Below, piece after piece: positions 63,763-64,000 of a DNA stretch of 64,000 nucleotides. Source of the stretch: Tigriopus japonicus (Eukaryota; Arthropoda; Copepoda; Harpacticoida; Harpacticidae). The notes beneath the pieces are model-generated. The model made no database searches, was not told the DNA's origin, and saw only the letters and a program-made list of their open reading frames with translations. Both the position numbers and the translations under genes were made by a program. The number at the start of each line of letters is the position of its first letter. Positions within the stretch are counted from its first letter, which is position 1. The stretch spans positions 2,860,712 through 2,924,711 of the forward strand of contig CM021316.1 in NCBI GenBank assembly GCA_010645155.1, in the 5' to 3' direction.

Positions 63763-64000
63763 TTAGGGTTCCTGGCAAGATCCAATTGTTGGATCAAAAT
63801 AGTATGCTCCTGGACAACCCAGCAATCTGGGTACGGGCTCTCCAGTGGAATAAGCTCTTTCACTTATTCGATCATCCTCTGTTGTTTCCGGAACACAAAC
63901 TAAGAAATATTGATCCGAAGTTCTGTCCGCGGGGATACCATTCACCTCGAAATCCACTGGCTTCAAATCAAAAGCACTTAATCCGTCGCAATTGGCATTG
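63763..64000 (-). CDS. Chitin-binding type 2 (peritrophin-A-like) protein, C-terminal part
   Basis: The visible frame gives the last 78 residues of a protein whose remainder lies beyond the window; TAA is at 63763-63765. The pattern CDG...DQYFLVC...GCPGAYYFDPTIGSC fits the chitin-binding type 2 (CBM14) domain of peritrophins and cuticle proteins, normally secreted. Cysteines are at visible positions 4, 35, 62 and 75. By alignment to the family pattern these would be Cys 1, 3, 4 and 5. Cys 2 appears replaced (TSDQYF in place of a DC-x-x-YY type motif), and the protein stops before Cys 6. The insertion between Cys 3 and Cys 4 is longer than usual. Number of domains and signal peptide cannot be judged from this fragment. 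Confidence 0.65.
   Translation of the reverse strand, partial: NANCDGLSAFDLKPVDFEVNGIPADRTSDQYFLVCVPETTEDDRISERAYSTGEPVPRLLGCPGAYYFDPTIGSCQEP

Overview
This is a eukaryotic nuclear window, most likely from an arthropod and probably a crustacean such as a copepod. The grounds are: spliced genes with GT-AG introns of about 56-70 bases, a chitin-binding (peritrophin-type) exon at the right edge, a RASSF9/10-class gene, and much low-complexity non-coding DNA of about 40% GC by eye. The species call is inference. I see no operons, CRISPR arrays, rRNA or tRNA.

Layout. 1-30.3 kb is essentially gene-free by anything I can recognise. Its clearest feature is an 802-base inverted-repeat transposable element at 8764-9565. 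At 30.35-33.02 kb, on the minus strand, lies an N-terminal RASSF scaffold gene (RASSF9/10 class) with its whole coding region in one exon. It has a polyadenylation signal, a 5' UTR splice acceptor and a tiny upstream ORF overlapping the start codon. 33-52.9 kb is again mostly non-coding, with many microsatellites and two minus-strand open stretches (38.3-38.6 and 49.3-49.65 kb) that could be exons of unknown genes. 53.0-58.3 kb is a cluster of mobile DNA: a hAT-type MITE with 8-base target duplication, a 450-base foldback element with perfect 7-base duplication, and a nested composite whose arms are arrays of a 14-16-base subrepeat. 58.87-62.47 kb, minus strand, is a complete carnitine O-palmitoyltransferase 1 gene that I could splice fully: 11 coding exons, 784 codons with stop, all junctions in frame. 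63.76-64.0 kb, minus strand, is the 3' end of a chitin-binding protein gene running off the window.

The three recognisable genes do not form one pathway: cell polarity/junction scaffold, mitochondrial fatty-acid import, and an extracellular cuticle or gut-lining protein. The most unusual material is the set of inverted-repeat elements. Several unrelated ones have arms built of short tandem motifs at about 15-base spacing, and one carries protein-like open reading in its interior. Most other open frames of 60-128 codons are about what chance gives in 64 kb at this base composition, so they are not listed as genes.
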